Origin: a virus
IMG/VR virus record: IMGVR_UViG_3300009079_000111
Span: 1-25,940 of that record
Reading direction: 5' to 3' (one strand)
DNA length: 25,940 nt
Shown here: positions 1 to 8,316 of the stretch, piece by piece
How positions within the stretch are numbered: the stretch's first letter is position 1
Layout: each line of letters starts with the position of its first letter
Translations under genes and position numbers: made by a program
Notes under the pieces: model-generated
What the model saw: the letters and a program-made list of their open reading frames with translations, nothing else
Databases searched by the model: none
What the model was told of the DNA's origin: nothing

Positions 1-192
1 ATATCTGTTCGACGAACCAGACCCTATTTTGCCGATATATAATTTTGTACCATCAGAACTTAGGCCAAATGATATCATGTAATTTGCGTTCAGGGGAAAA
101 CTGCCACCGTCGCCAATAAGGGACAGTTTCGACAAATCCCAGCCGCCGCCGACGCCAGCCGCCGCCCGCATCATTGCTCTTGAAACGGTCAT
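1..192 (-). CDS. Partial distal tail / fibre-like protein, beta-propeller-type start (3' end outside window)
   Basis: The first 64 codons of a gene that runs off the left edge. It starts MTVSRAMMRAAAGVGGGWDL and contains the phrase FGLSSDGTKLYIG near residues 42-54. Short 'DGTKLY' strands following a 'WDLS' segment resemble the repeated blades of beta-propeller-like surface proteins found in the host-contact region of marine phages; this family assignment is from memory of the motif style. The ATG overlaps the stop of the preceding gene in an ATGA arrangement (192..189), the same coupling seen repeatedly in this operon, which supports the start. Position at the end of the tail module fits a fibre or receptor-contact protein. 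Fold and length cannot be judged from this fragment. Confidence 0.6.
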   Translation of the reverse strand, partial: MTVSRAMMRAAAGVGGGWDLSKLSLIGDGGSFPLNANYMISFGLSSDGTKLYIGKIGSGSSNRY

Positions 193-935
193 GCCATTGC
201 CGCCCCGGCCAGAAAGCCGTGCCAAATTGTGCCGCCATCGCGGGTCATAAATGTGTAAAGGTTTTTCGCCCCGCTCGCCGGTGCGTCAGGTGCAGCCCCC
301 TCCGCCCAATCAACAGACGCGGGCCATGTTAGCGTGTGCGTCCCGCCCGCCGTCAGTTCCAGCGTGAATTGCGAAACTGTGCCGCTTGCCGCCGGATTGG
401 TAAACGTGAACGTGGTATTGCCGCTGGTGGTCAGCGTGAAATACGTTCCGTCCTCCAGATCAACGCTTGGCGTCGTGCCGGAAAGCGCAGAGGCGACAGT
501 CTCTTGCAGTTCTGTGACCAGCGTTGCGCCGGAAAATAACGCCGCTCCAGAAACCGTAACCGTGGTTAATGTCGGTGTCTTGCCAAGTGTGAATATTGCC
601 CAATTTGTCGCGTCCGCGCTTGGGTCGGTTGTTTCCCCGCTGTGCGTTGTCGCCGCCCGATATGACTGGAAATCGACCGTGGAATAGACCGCATCGCCAG
701 AGGTATATGATGCCGCCGAAACCCACGCATCAGCCTCAGAACCCGCAGCAGACGCCGCAGCAGACGCCGCAGCAGACGCCGCCGCCGCCGCGTCTGTCGC
801 CGCGTCTGTCGCCGCCGCATCCACCAGAACCGCGACCGGCGTGAACCACGACAGCCAATCGTCCATGTCGCCAGAGAATGTCGCCACCCCGGTGATCCGG
901 TTCGGGATTGTCCCACTATATGCTGTAATCGCCAT
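189..935 (-). CDS. Tail fibre-like protein with Ala-rich linker and chitin-binding-like module
   Basis: A 248-residue protein. An N-terminal segment (1-38) is followed by a low-complexity Ala/Ser/Asp/Thr stretch (about 39-66, TDAATDAA then AAAS units), probably a helical or extended linker. Next comes a small module at about 69-116 with aromatic and GD positions (AWVSAASYTSGDAVYS, then a Tyr, HSG and NW), like the carbohydrate-binding modules of chitinase type found on phage tails. The rest is Thr/Ser/Gly-rich beta sequence ending in an aromatic TIWHGFLAG tail typical of trimeric fibre C-termini. The start overlaps the previous stop (TAATG at 937..933). It most likely forms part of the tail tip or a side fibre that touches the host surface. 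The linker is coded by short tandem DNA repeats. Confidence 0.7.
   Translation of the reverse strand: MAITAYSGTIPNRITGVATFSGDMDDWLSWFTPVAVLVDAAATDAATDAAAAASAAASAAASAAGSEADAWVSAASYTSGDAVYSTVDFQSYRAATTHSGETTDPSADATNWAIFTLGKTPTLTTVTVSGAALFSGATLVTELQETVASALSGTTPSVDLEDGTYFTLTTSGNTTFTFTNPAASGTVSQFTLELTAGGTHTLTWPASVDWAEGAAPDAPASGAKNLYTFMTRDGGTIWHGFLAGAAMA
745..813. repeat. 12-bp tandem repeats encoding the Ala-rich linker
   Basis: Three perfect copies of GCAGCAGACGCC (745-780), three GCC triplets, then two perfect copies of GCGTCTGTCGCC (790-813). All lie inside the fibre-like gene and keep its frame, since the unit is four codons. On the coding strand they give Ala/Ser and Thr/Asp/Ala units. Such arrays can gain or lose copies by replication slippage without breaking the frame. 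Confidence 0.85.
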
Positions 936-1855
936 TAAACTAATCCCTCAACTTCCATTGTTGCATCTGAAATTGTCGCGCCCGTAGTGATCGACCAGCC
1001 GCGATAGAAACCGTAAACCGTGACACCGTATTGCTCGGTGTCCGTTCCGGCATTGAACACAGCCGGGGTCGCCCGCACCGTTTCCAGCAACGTAGCGGCC
1101 CGCCGAATTTGCTCCGTTCGGACCACGAAGTCAAAGTCGATCAACTTGGCAAAAGGCCGTTCGGTGATGATCGCGTTGCCCCATTGGTCCCGTTCTTTGA
1201 CCGAATAATCCTCAATCGAAACCGTTGTCCCGAAGAGCGTTTCGCCAATCTGGTATTCACGCCCCAAAACAATCTCACCAATCTCAGGAACCTCGCCAGA
1301 CGCCGCCGTAAACGTCAGATCGAACGTGGCGGCGGCATAGGGAGGAATGCCCGAGAAAATGGCCTCCGTCCTGTAACGGACTGGATCAAATGCGTAGGTG
1401 TAGGCGTCAACAATCATACTGTTATCAATTAGCGAGACCGTTTCGTCGAATACCTCGCCGTCATTCGGGTCGGTAACAACAAGCTGCACCGAAATCCCGT
1501 CAAGGCCGAGACACGTCACGCCGTTGGCGGGTTGCGTAAAACCGTTGAGCGAATACGTTTCTGTCACGCTGTCGCCTATCGTGGGGTCCGAGATGATATT
1601 GTCAAAGGCCCGCCAGATATTCGTGGCAGAAATCCGCAGCCAATTTGGCGGGTCTGATGTGTCGGTGTCAGGGTTAGTCGATGCGCCGCTAGTGTGAGCG
1701 ACAAGGCATTCATAAACGCTGTGTGTGGTCGTGGAAATCACGTTATCCCCGACCGAATAACTGGTCGAAGTCGCCCACACGGCATAGTCGTTTTCTGGCA
1801 GACTGCACGAGTTCAGGTTGGCGTCCGTAATCGCAAATGGAATTGTGACTAGCAT
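935..1855 (-). CDS. Distal tail protein downstream of tape measure, with chitin-binding-like module
   Basis: A 306-residue protein. I place the start at MLVTIPFAIT because AGGAG lies seven bases before that ATG, just after the tape-measure stop; an upstream in-frame start would overlap the tape-measure gene by more than 120 bases. Residues about 23-76 hold a module with VWATSTSYSVGDNV, a later Tyr-Glu-Cys, an HTSG turn and NWLRI. This resembles the small carbohydrate-binding module also present in the next gene. It is followed by TNIWRAFDN, a phrase common to phage proteins encoded just after the tape measure. The remainder looks like beta-sandwich sequence. It probably belongs to the tail tip or baseplate. 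There is no enzyme motif that I can see. Confidence 0.7.
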   Translation of the reverse strand: MLVTIPFAITDANLNSCSLPENDYAVWATSTSYSVGDNVISTTTHSVYECLVAHTSGASTNPDTDTSDPPNWLRISATNIWRAFDNIISDPTIGDSVTETYSLNGFTQPANGVTCLGLDGISVQLVVTDPNDGEVFDETVSLIDNSMIVDAYTYAFDPVRYRTEAIFSGIPPYAAATFDLTFTAASGEVPEIGEIVLGREYQIGETLFGTTVSIEDYSVKERDQWGNAIITERPFAKLIDFDFVVRTEQIRRAATLLETVRATPAVFNAGTDTEQYGVTVYGFYRGWSITTGATISDATMEVEGLV

Positions 1856-1859
1856 CTGA

Positions 1860-4800
1860 TTACTCCTGCAAAGCCGGTTGGCCGATATTGTCCCACTTGC
1901 GCAGGGTATCGCCAGTGCGCTTCGTGTATTTAGTGATCTGGTGCGAACTAGTGCGTTGCTCAGTGCGCAACTCGCGCAGTTCCTCACGCAAGGCCCTAAG
2001 CTCCCTCACCATTCCAGCGTTGCCGCCGCCCTTGGTCATATCGGTCACATGCTCTTGAGGGTGCAGCATAGACAGGAACCCGCCCTGCCCGTCCAAGCCC
2101 CCGGAGCGCGGACCGGAGCCGGTAAAACCGCCGCCAGCGAATGACGGAACAGCACCAACACCTTCTATGTTGCTGGACCAATTATCTATCCAGCCGATAG
2201 TTGACAGGATGGCCGAACTAATCTCGCCAATCTGCGATTGCAGTCCGCCCGCGCCGTAGAATTGGCTGACAAACTCTGCGTCCCCGGCCCCTTGCGTCCG
2301 ACCATCTGCAATGTACTGGATGGTGCCGTTCGCGAGTTGAGTTAGGGTTGCGGCGGCACCATTTGGACCGTTCGTCAGGGTTGTTCCTGTTGATGCCTCA
2401 AGCGCCCTGATTTCCGCAATAATGTCTGCGGCTGTTGACTGTTGATTGGCGAGCCTGTTTGCGGCGGTTGTGCCGTGGGCCTGCCAGTTGGCGATTTGTG
2501 TCGCAGTTTGTGCCGCCTGCTCAGACGCCACCATTTCGGCAGCGATTTGCCGCGTCAGGTTGCGGATTAACCCTCCTAGACTGGTAAGTTCGTCGCCCAA
2601 CTCATCCATGCCAAGGTCGAGCGTTCCAATCTCGCCGCTGAACCAACTTGAAAGGGTTGCGCTTGGGTCAAATTCAAACCCACCGCCAATTTCAATGAAG
2701 TTGGTTCTAGCCGCATCTAACAGGTGCAATAGCCGTGTACCGGGACGCCCACCTTGGATTTCCGCGAGCATGGTCAATGTCGCGTCGAACCCGCCGCCAG
2801 TTAGCAGTCTGGACAGGTACTCCCCTTTAACGTCGCCCAAGGAGGCGCTCATTGTAACAGTTCCGGTCAGACCTTCGTTGGCGATAACATCGGCCAGCCA
2901 ATCCACGCCTGACACACCGGCAACCGGCGAGATAATTCCGTCCACGCCAAACGCGCCGCCGTTCAGTATGGTAGATACCCAATCGGTTGCTGCTTCCAGT
3001 CCTTCAGGCGTTATAACCCCGTCTGAATTAAATGCGTCACCGCTCAGTATGGTAGCAACCCAATCCACCGAGGATGCAACGCCCAATGGCGAGATAATCC
3101 CGTCTGCCGTAAGGTCGCCACCGCCGAGGATAATTGCCAGCCAAGCCGGTACATCCATCGTTCCATCAGCGTTTGGGCTGATCAGAATATCCGTAGGGTC
3201 GATGCCGACCCCGTTCAATACATCCTCAATCCCCGGCGGCACACTGTCGCCTAGAATTGTGCTGACATTAACCGATGAGGCCAGCGTTGCCCCGGAGAGG
3301 GCAATCAGATCGTCAATTGAAATATCGCCAGAGTTGAATGCGTCGATGCCAAGATCAAGCCCGGTGATCATGTTGTTGGCTTCTGCCGCCAACAAGAACC
3401 TCAGGCCGGGGTCCATATCCTCATCGCGGAAAATCAGATCAACAAGACCCTCAAGCGACGTGCCGGAGGCGTCCAATAGGTCTTTAACATAATCAGGGAC
3501 GTTGGCGTCATTGACATTGATCATCAGGTCGGCCAGCGCGGCCTGAATTGTGTCATAACTCATCGCCGCAACGTCTGTCAGGATGCCCTCAAGTTCGACT
3601 ATATCGCCGTACAGCAGCCCAATCTCGTTAAGGATGCTCTCGTAATCTTTGGGGTCGGCTGTCAACAGGCTTTGGAACAGGTCGCGCATATCCTCAAAGA
3701 TGCTGATTTGCGCGTGATAAATGTCGGCCATGTACTGATCTTTTGCGCCCTCAAATTCAGAGATGCCCGCGAGCAATTGCGCGTCCCGCTCGACCTGAAT
3801 AGCCGCGCGTCTGTAATCGGTTGCGCTGGATGCCGTGTCGAACACTGCGCCCAGATACTGGTTAGCCGCCCCGACATAATCATTTGCCGCGCCCTGATCC
3901 CCGCCCCTCGCCGCTGAATAAATATCGCTATACCGCATGGCGGTTGCTTCGAGAATTTCCGCACGACTGCGACCGCCAAGGTCGGTGGTCCGCAATGTCA
4001 CGAGGAAGTCGCGCAATTTATCAGCCGTTTGCAGCCAAAGCCGGGATGATTGCTCAAGCGTTTGGGCCAGCGATTTACGCTGTGCAATCTGCTCGTTCAC
4101 CATGTTGACGCCCTCAGCGACGAACTCCGAAACCTCCGGCGATACGCCCCCAAGGATTGACCCCATAGCACTGGCCAGCGACATTAACTGTGCGTAGAGA
4201 GTGGCCCCCGCGCTGGTGGTCGTGTCAATGCTTTCGACCAGTGCCCTGAATTGGCCCTGCGTAGTCGGCATGGCAAATCCCAATTCGGTAATCTCGTTCC
4301 TCAGATATTCGGTTGTCAGCGCCGTTTGTTCGGCTTCGGTGTAGAACGCTTGGAAGTAGGCTTGCGTTGCGCTCGCCATGTTCGACGCGCCGCCGAATGC
4401 GTCCACAAGCGTAGAGGCCATATCAGCCCCCGCTAGGGACGCTTCAAACATTTGATGACCCAAGAGGCGTGCGCTGTCGTTTGCCGCGTCCAGTGACGTT
4501 GCCAGCCGCGTCAGCGTGTCCATAGCACCTTCGCCCGCGCGGGTGTATTCCTCAGTGCCTAGAACCAGTTCAGCCATTGCGTTCGATACGGTCGCAATCT
4601 CGCTGTTCAGCCCTTCCATGATCTCGGCTTCGGACAAGTTGTGAACCCAGAGCGTGAATTCGTCGCCCACGAAGTTGCGGATTTCCCTAACCGACAGGCC
4701 CAAGCTGCGTCCCATGTCGCGGATACTGTCGGTCACAGCGTCCATTGCCGTGTCAAGTATCGCTGTCACTTGGCCGTCAACGTCGCTGTAATCAGCCCTA

Positions 4801-7800
4801 TCGCCGCGCAGGAACCCGCCGCGATAGAAATCAAACTGCGTCCCGTCAAAGCCATCTGACCCCATTGTGCCGCGAATGGCGGTGCCCGCGTATGTCTGCG
4901 ACAGCCCCTTCACCAAGATGCCGATGCCAACCGCCAATGGTCCCAGAGCGCCAACAAGCCCGCCGATTGCCGACAGGCTACCGGTCATGGCCGAGCCAAA
5001 CTGCGCCCCGAGGGTGCCAATGTAGCCACCGATGCCGCCGCTCATAAGCGAGCTTACGCCAAGGCCCAATCCACTACTCAAGCCGCCGATCAGGCCGTTG
5101 GCCCCGATGGTATTGCCCAACAAGCCGCCAAGGATACCGTTGCCGGTTCCGTTGCCCGTCTGCGCCGCAACCGCGCCCCCGGCCAACGCCGCAGCCCCGC
5201 CACCGGCTATCGTGCCGCCAAGTGCCAGCAAAATTCGGTTGCTTGCCGCTGTCGCGACCATTTCTGAAATCATGCGCTTGAACGAATTCAGAACCGCGTC
5301 CTTGAACCCCTCAAAGTCAGTGAAACCAGAGGCCACAAAGTCACCCCATGCAGACGTGATACTGTCAACGCTGGTCGCCATTTCCTTGCCAAGAATGTCA
5401 GACAGATCAACCGCCTCTTCCTTGGCTTCCTTGATCGCCTTACCCGCCCCGCTTGTGCTCTTGGCAAGTTTGGCCGCTCCGCTTGCGCTTGCCACCAATT
5501 CCCTGCCGAGCTTTTTCAGCGAGTTGATTGCCGGTGTCGCTGTTTTGACAAAAATCCCCGTCACCCTACTGGCAGTGCTGAATGCCTGTCCGACGCGAGT
5601 ACCGGCCCCGATCATGCCGCCACCTACGCGCGACAACGCACCGGCTAGGTTGTCAGCGTCAACAATTAGGCTCCTTAGCGAGTTTCCCGCGCTTGACAGG
5701 GCGGAAAGAAGCTCACCGAGCGGGTCTGAGGTCTCAATCGCCCCATAAAAGGTGAGGATGTTCTGCGCCAGAACGCCAGCCGCGCTTGCCGCGTTTCCAG
5801 CCCCGACACTGAGGTCAGACATGCCGCCGCCAGACCTCAGAATAGTGGCCTCAGCGGTTGTCAGGAACGTCACCATACGGCTCAGAATGTCAGCCTGTTC
5901 CTTGTATCCGGTCGCGGCTTCAAAGTCCCTGATCATCAGGGCGAATTCACGCTGAGCCTCTATGCCAAGGGACAGCTTGCTGACCATCGCATCAATCGAA
6001 GTGACTTGTTCGTCAATGCTTGCCGAGAAATTGGCCTCAGCTAAGACGTTCATGGCCTTGCCAAGATCATACGCCTTTACCGCCGCAAATCCGTATTGCT
6101 CTACCAGCTTGGCAAAGTCCAGATCGACAAGGGCAATTGACGAACGTGTCGCCTCCTTGATTTCATCTGACAGCCCCCCAAGATCATCTGTCGCGAGGGG
6201 AATTCTTCCGCTTAGCTCCAACTCAATAGCCGCGCCAAGTTGGGCTATGTCGCTGGTGAGGTCCGCCAGAGCTTGGTGCTGTTCTGGCGTGCCGTATTCG
6301 ACATTTTCAATCGCCTGTTGCAACTTGCTTTGCTCGTGCAGCAAGTCGGCCAAAACCTGCTTTTGCTTTTCGACAGCCGACGCACGACTTTTTGCGTCCG
6401 AGATACCGGGCAGATCAACGCCCATTTCTTGCGCTCGCAGGGCAACCGTTTCCAACTCCAGAAGCTGGTCCCTTGCATACACAATGTCCTCGTACAGTTG
6501 CTGACCACCAAGAGCGGCTTGAGCTTCGGCCCGTTGGCGGTCCAGAATTCGCGACAACTGTTGTTTCTCAAACTCCATTGACGCCTTGGTCACGGCCAAT
6601 TTCTCACGCGCGGCGTTTGTCAGTTCGATCATTGCGGTTTTGGTCAGTGCTATCTTTTGGCCCTGAGCCTCAAGGGCGGAGGTTGCGCCCTCTGCCGCCG
6701 CTCCAAACTCTTCCTGAGCATCCCGCAAGCCAAAGAATACAAGGATGCCGTCCGCTGCATCGCTGAGCGCCGTGATAAGCTTGGCGGTAAGCCGCAGCAC
6801 TTCGGTCATGGCCTTAACGACCCCACGCAGCACCGCCGTCAGACCAGCGTCGCCAAGGGCCGTGATCACCCCCATCAGCGCTGACTGCAAGCTGTCAAGA
6901 TCACCGCCCAAGTTGTCCCGCATCGTGTCAGCGGTTTCCTTGGTGGCCCCGTCCACGTTCCCAAGCTCATCTGTAAGATCGCCAAGCCGGTCAGTTGCCG
7001 CGACCATTGCCAGCGCCGCCGGTCCGCCTTCCATGCCAAAGATACGCATAGCTTGCGCCGCGCTCATCCCCTTTTCGTGGAACAGGTCCATAATGTCCGT
7101 CAAATCGACGGTGGCCGGGTTCACTTGGGCGAGGCTGATGCCCATTTCCTTGAGGGCGTTGGAAGCATCTTTCGTTGGGGTGACAAGGCGCGAAAGAATG
7201 TTGCGCAAGCTGGTGCCAGCCATGCCGCCCTGAATACCCGCGTCTGACAGGACGCCCACCGCCGCCGCTGCCTCCGACATGGATATGCCAAGGCTGGACG
7301 CGACCGGGCCGACAAACTTCATTGCCTGACCAAGCTGAGATACGTTCGTGTTTGCGCGGGTTGATGCCGCTGTCAAAATGTCCGTTGCCTTGGATGCCTC
7401 TTTGGCGCTCAGGCTGAACCCCGACATGATGTTTGACGCCGTGTCAGCCGCTTCTGCTAGGCCCATTGACGCCGCCGTCGCAAGATCGACCACCGCCGGG
7501 ATTGTGGCCATCGCGTCACGCGCAGAAAACCCGGCCATAGCGAGGAAGGTCATTCCGTCAGCGGCTTGCTTGGTGCTGAATTCAGTTTCAACGCCCAGCC
7601 GCTTGGCGACCTTGCGCATTGCGTCCATTTCACCGCCGGTCGCCCTAGAGACGGCGGAAAGCTTTGACATGGATCGTTCTAGTTCAGACAGGACGGAAAT
7701 AGAGCTTGCCAGACCTTGGAGCGCACCAGCAACAGCGGCGACAATTAGGCCAACACCCTTGAAGCTCTTGCTGGCCGCTGCACCGGCGGCGACGCTCTTG

Positions 7801-7934
7801 TTGCCAAGATCACCGACGCTTTTCTCTGCGCCCTTAGCCGCGTCAGACACGCCCTTTAGGGAAGTCTTGCCCTTGTCAGCGCCACTCGTGTCAATTCGAA
7901 TTCCGAGTGTTGCAACGTCACCACCAAAGGCCAT
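1860..7934 (-). CDS. Tail tape measure protein (TP901-type core)
   Basis: A 2024-residue protein, by far the longest in the window. Residues about 85-360 match the TP901-type tape-measure core (ELERSMSKLSAVSRATGGEM, then TEFSTKQAADG, GISMSEAAAAVGVL and GGMAGTSLRNILSRL). A central coiled-coil-rich part follows, then a Gly/Ala-rich hydrophobic stretch at about 890-1015 of the kind thought to interact with the host membrane. Four 27-residue repeats lie at about 1577-1684. The C-terminus carries FAGGGFTGSGPRSGG (about 1928) and a short charged coiled coil (about 1981-2000). It sets tail length and is threaded through the tube during assembly. The ATG overlaps the stop of the chaperone frame (TGATG) and AAAGGA lies upstream. 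At the usual 0.15 nm per residue it would fit a tail near 300 nm (inference). Confidence 0.95.
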   Translation of the reverse strand: MAFGGDVATLGIRIDTSGADKGKTSLKGVSDAAKGAEKSVGDLGNKSVAAGAAASKSFKGVGLIVAAVAGALQGLASSISVLSELERSMSKLSAVSRATGGEMDAMRKVAKRLGVETEFSTKQAADGMTFLAMAGFSARDAMATIPAVVDLATAASMGLAEAADTASNIMSGFSLSAKEASKATDILTAASTRANTNVSQLGQAMKFVGPVASSLGISMSEAAAAVGVLSDAGIQGGMAGTSLRNILSRLVTPTKDASNALKEMGISLAQVNPATVDLTDIMDLFHEKGMSAAQAMRIFGMEGGPAALAMVAATDRLGDLTDELGNVDGATKETADTMRDNLGGDLDSLQSALMGVITALGDAGLTAVLRGVVKAMTEVLRLTAKLITALSDAADGILVFFGLRDAQEEFGAAAEGATSALEAQGQKIALTKTAMIELTNAAREKLAVTKASMEFEKQQLSRILDRQRAEAQAALGGQQLYEDIVYARDQLLELETVALRAQEMGVDLPGISDAKSRASAVEKQKQVLADLLHEQSKLQQAIENVEYGTPEQHQALADLTSDIAQLGAAIELELSGRIPLATDDLGGLSDEIKEATRSSIALVDLDFAKLVEQYGFAAVKAYDLGKAMNVLAEANFSASIDEQVTSIDAMVSKLSLGIEAQREFALMIRDFEAATGYKEQADILSRMVTFLTTAEATILRSGGGMSDLSVGAGNAASAAGVLAQNILTFYGAIETSDPLGELLSALSSAGNSLRSLIVDADNLAGALSRVGGGMIGAGTRVGQAFSTASRVTGIFVKTATPAINSLKKLGRELVASASGAAKLAKSTSGAGKAIKEAKEEAVDLSDILGKEMATSVDSITSAWGDFVASGFTDFEGFKDAVLNSFKRMISEMVATAASNRILLALGGTIAGGGAAALAGGAVAAQTGNGTGNGILGGLLGNTIGANGLIGGLSSGLGLGVSSLMSGGIGGYIGTLGAQFGSAMTGSLSAIGGLVGALGPLAVGIGILVKGLSQTYAGTAIRGTMGSDGFDGTQFDFYRGGFLRGDRADYSDVDGQVTAILDTAMDAVTDSIRDMGRSLGLSVREIRNFVGDEFTLWVHNLSEAEIMEGLNSEIATVSNAMAELVLGTEEYTRAGEGAMDTLTRLATSLDAANDSARLLGHQMFEASLAGADMASTLVDAFGGASNMASATQAYFQAFYTEAEQTALTTEYLRNEITELGFAMPTTQGQFRALVESIDTTTSAGATLYAQLMSLASAMGSILGGVSPEVSEFVAEGVNMVNEQIAQRKSLAQTLEQSSRLWLQTADKLRDFLVTLRTTDLGGRSRAEILEATAMRYSDIYSAARGGDQGAANDYVGAANQYLGAVFDTASSATDYRRAAIQVERDAQLLAGISEFEGAKDQYMADIYHAQISIFEDMRDLFQSLLTADPKDYESILNEIGLLYGDIVELEGILTDVAAMSYDTIQAALADLMINVNDANVPDYVKDLLDASGTSLEGLVDLIFRDEDMDPGLRFLLAAEANNMITGLDLGIDAFNSGDISIDDLIALSGATLASSVNVSTILGDSVPPGIEDVLNGVGIDPTDILISPNADGTMDVPAWLAIILGGGDLTADGIISPLGVASSVDWVATILSGDAFNSDGVITPEGLEAATDWVSTILNGGAFGVDGIISPVAGVSGVDWLADVIANEGLTGTVTMSASLGDVKGEYLSRLLTGGGFDATLTMLAEIQGGRPGTRLLHLLDAARTNFIEIGGGFEFDPSATLSSWFSGEIGTLDLGMDELGDELTSLGGLIRNLTRQIAAEMVASEQAAQTATQIANWQAHGTTAANRLANQQSTAADIIAEIRALEASTGTTLTNGPNGAAATLTQLANGTIQYIADGRTQGAGDAEFVSQFYGAGGLQSQIGEISSAILSTIGWIDNWSSNIEGVGAVPSFAGGGFTGSGPRSGGLDGQGGFLSMLHPQEHVTDMTKGGGNAGMVRELRALREELRELRTEQRTSSHQITKYTKRTGDTLRKWDNIGQPALQE
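2883..3206. repeat. Four 81-bp repeats inside the tape-measure gene
   Basis: Equivalent positions recur at 2883, 2964, 3045 and 3126, exactly 81 bp (27 codons) apart. The middle copies share runs such as CAGTATGGTA and CCCAATC; the outer copies have diverged. Each unit encodes a pattern of W-x-(8)-G-G-x-(4)-DG-I-(S/T)-P, for example DWVATILSGDAFNSDGVITP. The acidic and Asn/Asp-Gly positions look like a calcium-binding loop of EF-hand or dockerin type, though the match is incomplete. The leftmost copy, which is last in the protein, has lost the DG pair. Confidence 0.8.
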
Positions 7935-8290
7935 CAGGCATTCCTTTCAATCGGCATGATGGAGAAAATGTTTTTCCCCTCATTCATCCCCCTGACGAAA
8001 GAGGCGCTCATGTCCCTAAGGGCACGCGCTTCCCAAGTCTCAATGTCCCTCTGTGCAAGGCCACAATAGGCTGACAACTCTTGCCAGTCTAGGGGCGTGG
8101 CATTCCCCATTTGATCATAGCGCACCGCGCCGCAATCCATCAGTATTTCCATGAGATAATAGCCGCCCTCAATAGGCGGCATTGGTAGCTCTTTTCCCGC
8201 GCGGACAAACTGTTCCGCCCTTGTCAGTTCGTGGGGTTCGGTCTTTCCCTTGCCCACTTCAATCTCAGGCCGCGCTTGCAGCCAGCCCAT
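7934..8290 (-). CDS. Downstream tail-assembly chaperone frame (GT-like, made by -1 frameshift)
   Basis: The ATG-initiated part is 118 residues, but the same frame is open further upstream without a stop to at least 8341, inside the preceding gene. Translation of that extension gives LQGRVTRLILAACQ directly before MGWLQARPEIEVGKG, which reads as continuous protein. There is no ribosome-binding sequence before the ATG at 8290. It lies between the tail-tube gene and the tape measure, the place of the lambda G/GT pair. I therefore read it as the T domain, translated mainly as a fusion of about 270 residues (138 from the first frame, 132 from this one). The T domain is known in lambda to bridge the tape measure and tube protein during assembly and is absent from the finished virion. 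Confidence 0.8.
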   Translation of the reverse strand: MGWLQARPEIEVGKGKTEPHELTRAEQFVRAGKELPMPPIEGGYYLMEILMDCGAVRYDQMGNATPLDWQELSAYCGLAQRDIETWEARALRDMSASFVRGMNEGKNIFSIMPIERNA

Positions 8291-8316
8291 TTGGCAAGCT
8301 GCAAGTATCAGGCGGG

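Noticed and set aside
53-238. Minus-strand 61-codon open frame at the left edge
   Set aside because: It overlaps the end of the fibre-like gene in another frame, while the frame from 192 is coupled by ATGA and reads as a sensible protein.
745-813. CRISPR-like array
   Set aside because: The 12-bp units are contiguous without spacers and are in frame within a coding gene.
2883-3206. Insertion sequence or non-coding satellite
   Set aside because: The 81-bp period is an exact multiple of three and the frame is open throughout; these are protein repeats.
2446-3492. Long open frame on the plus strand (348 codons)
   Set aside because: Antisense to the tape-measure gene, rich in Ser/Pro, no domain; shadow of GC-rich coding DNA.
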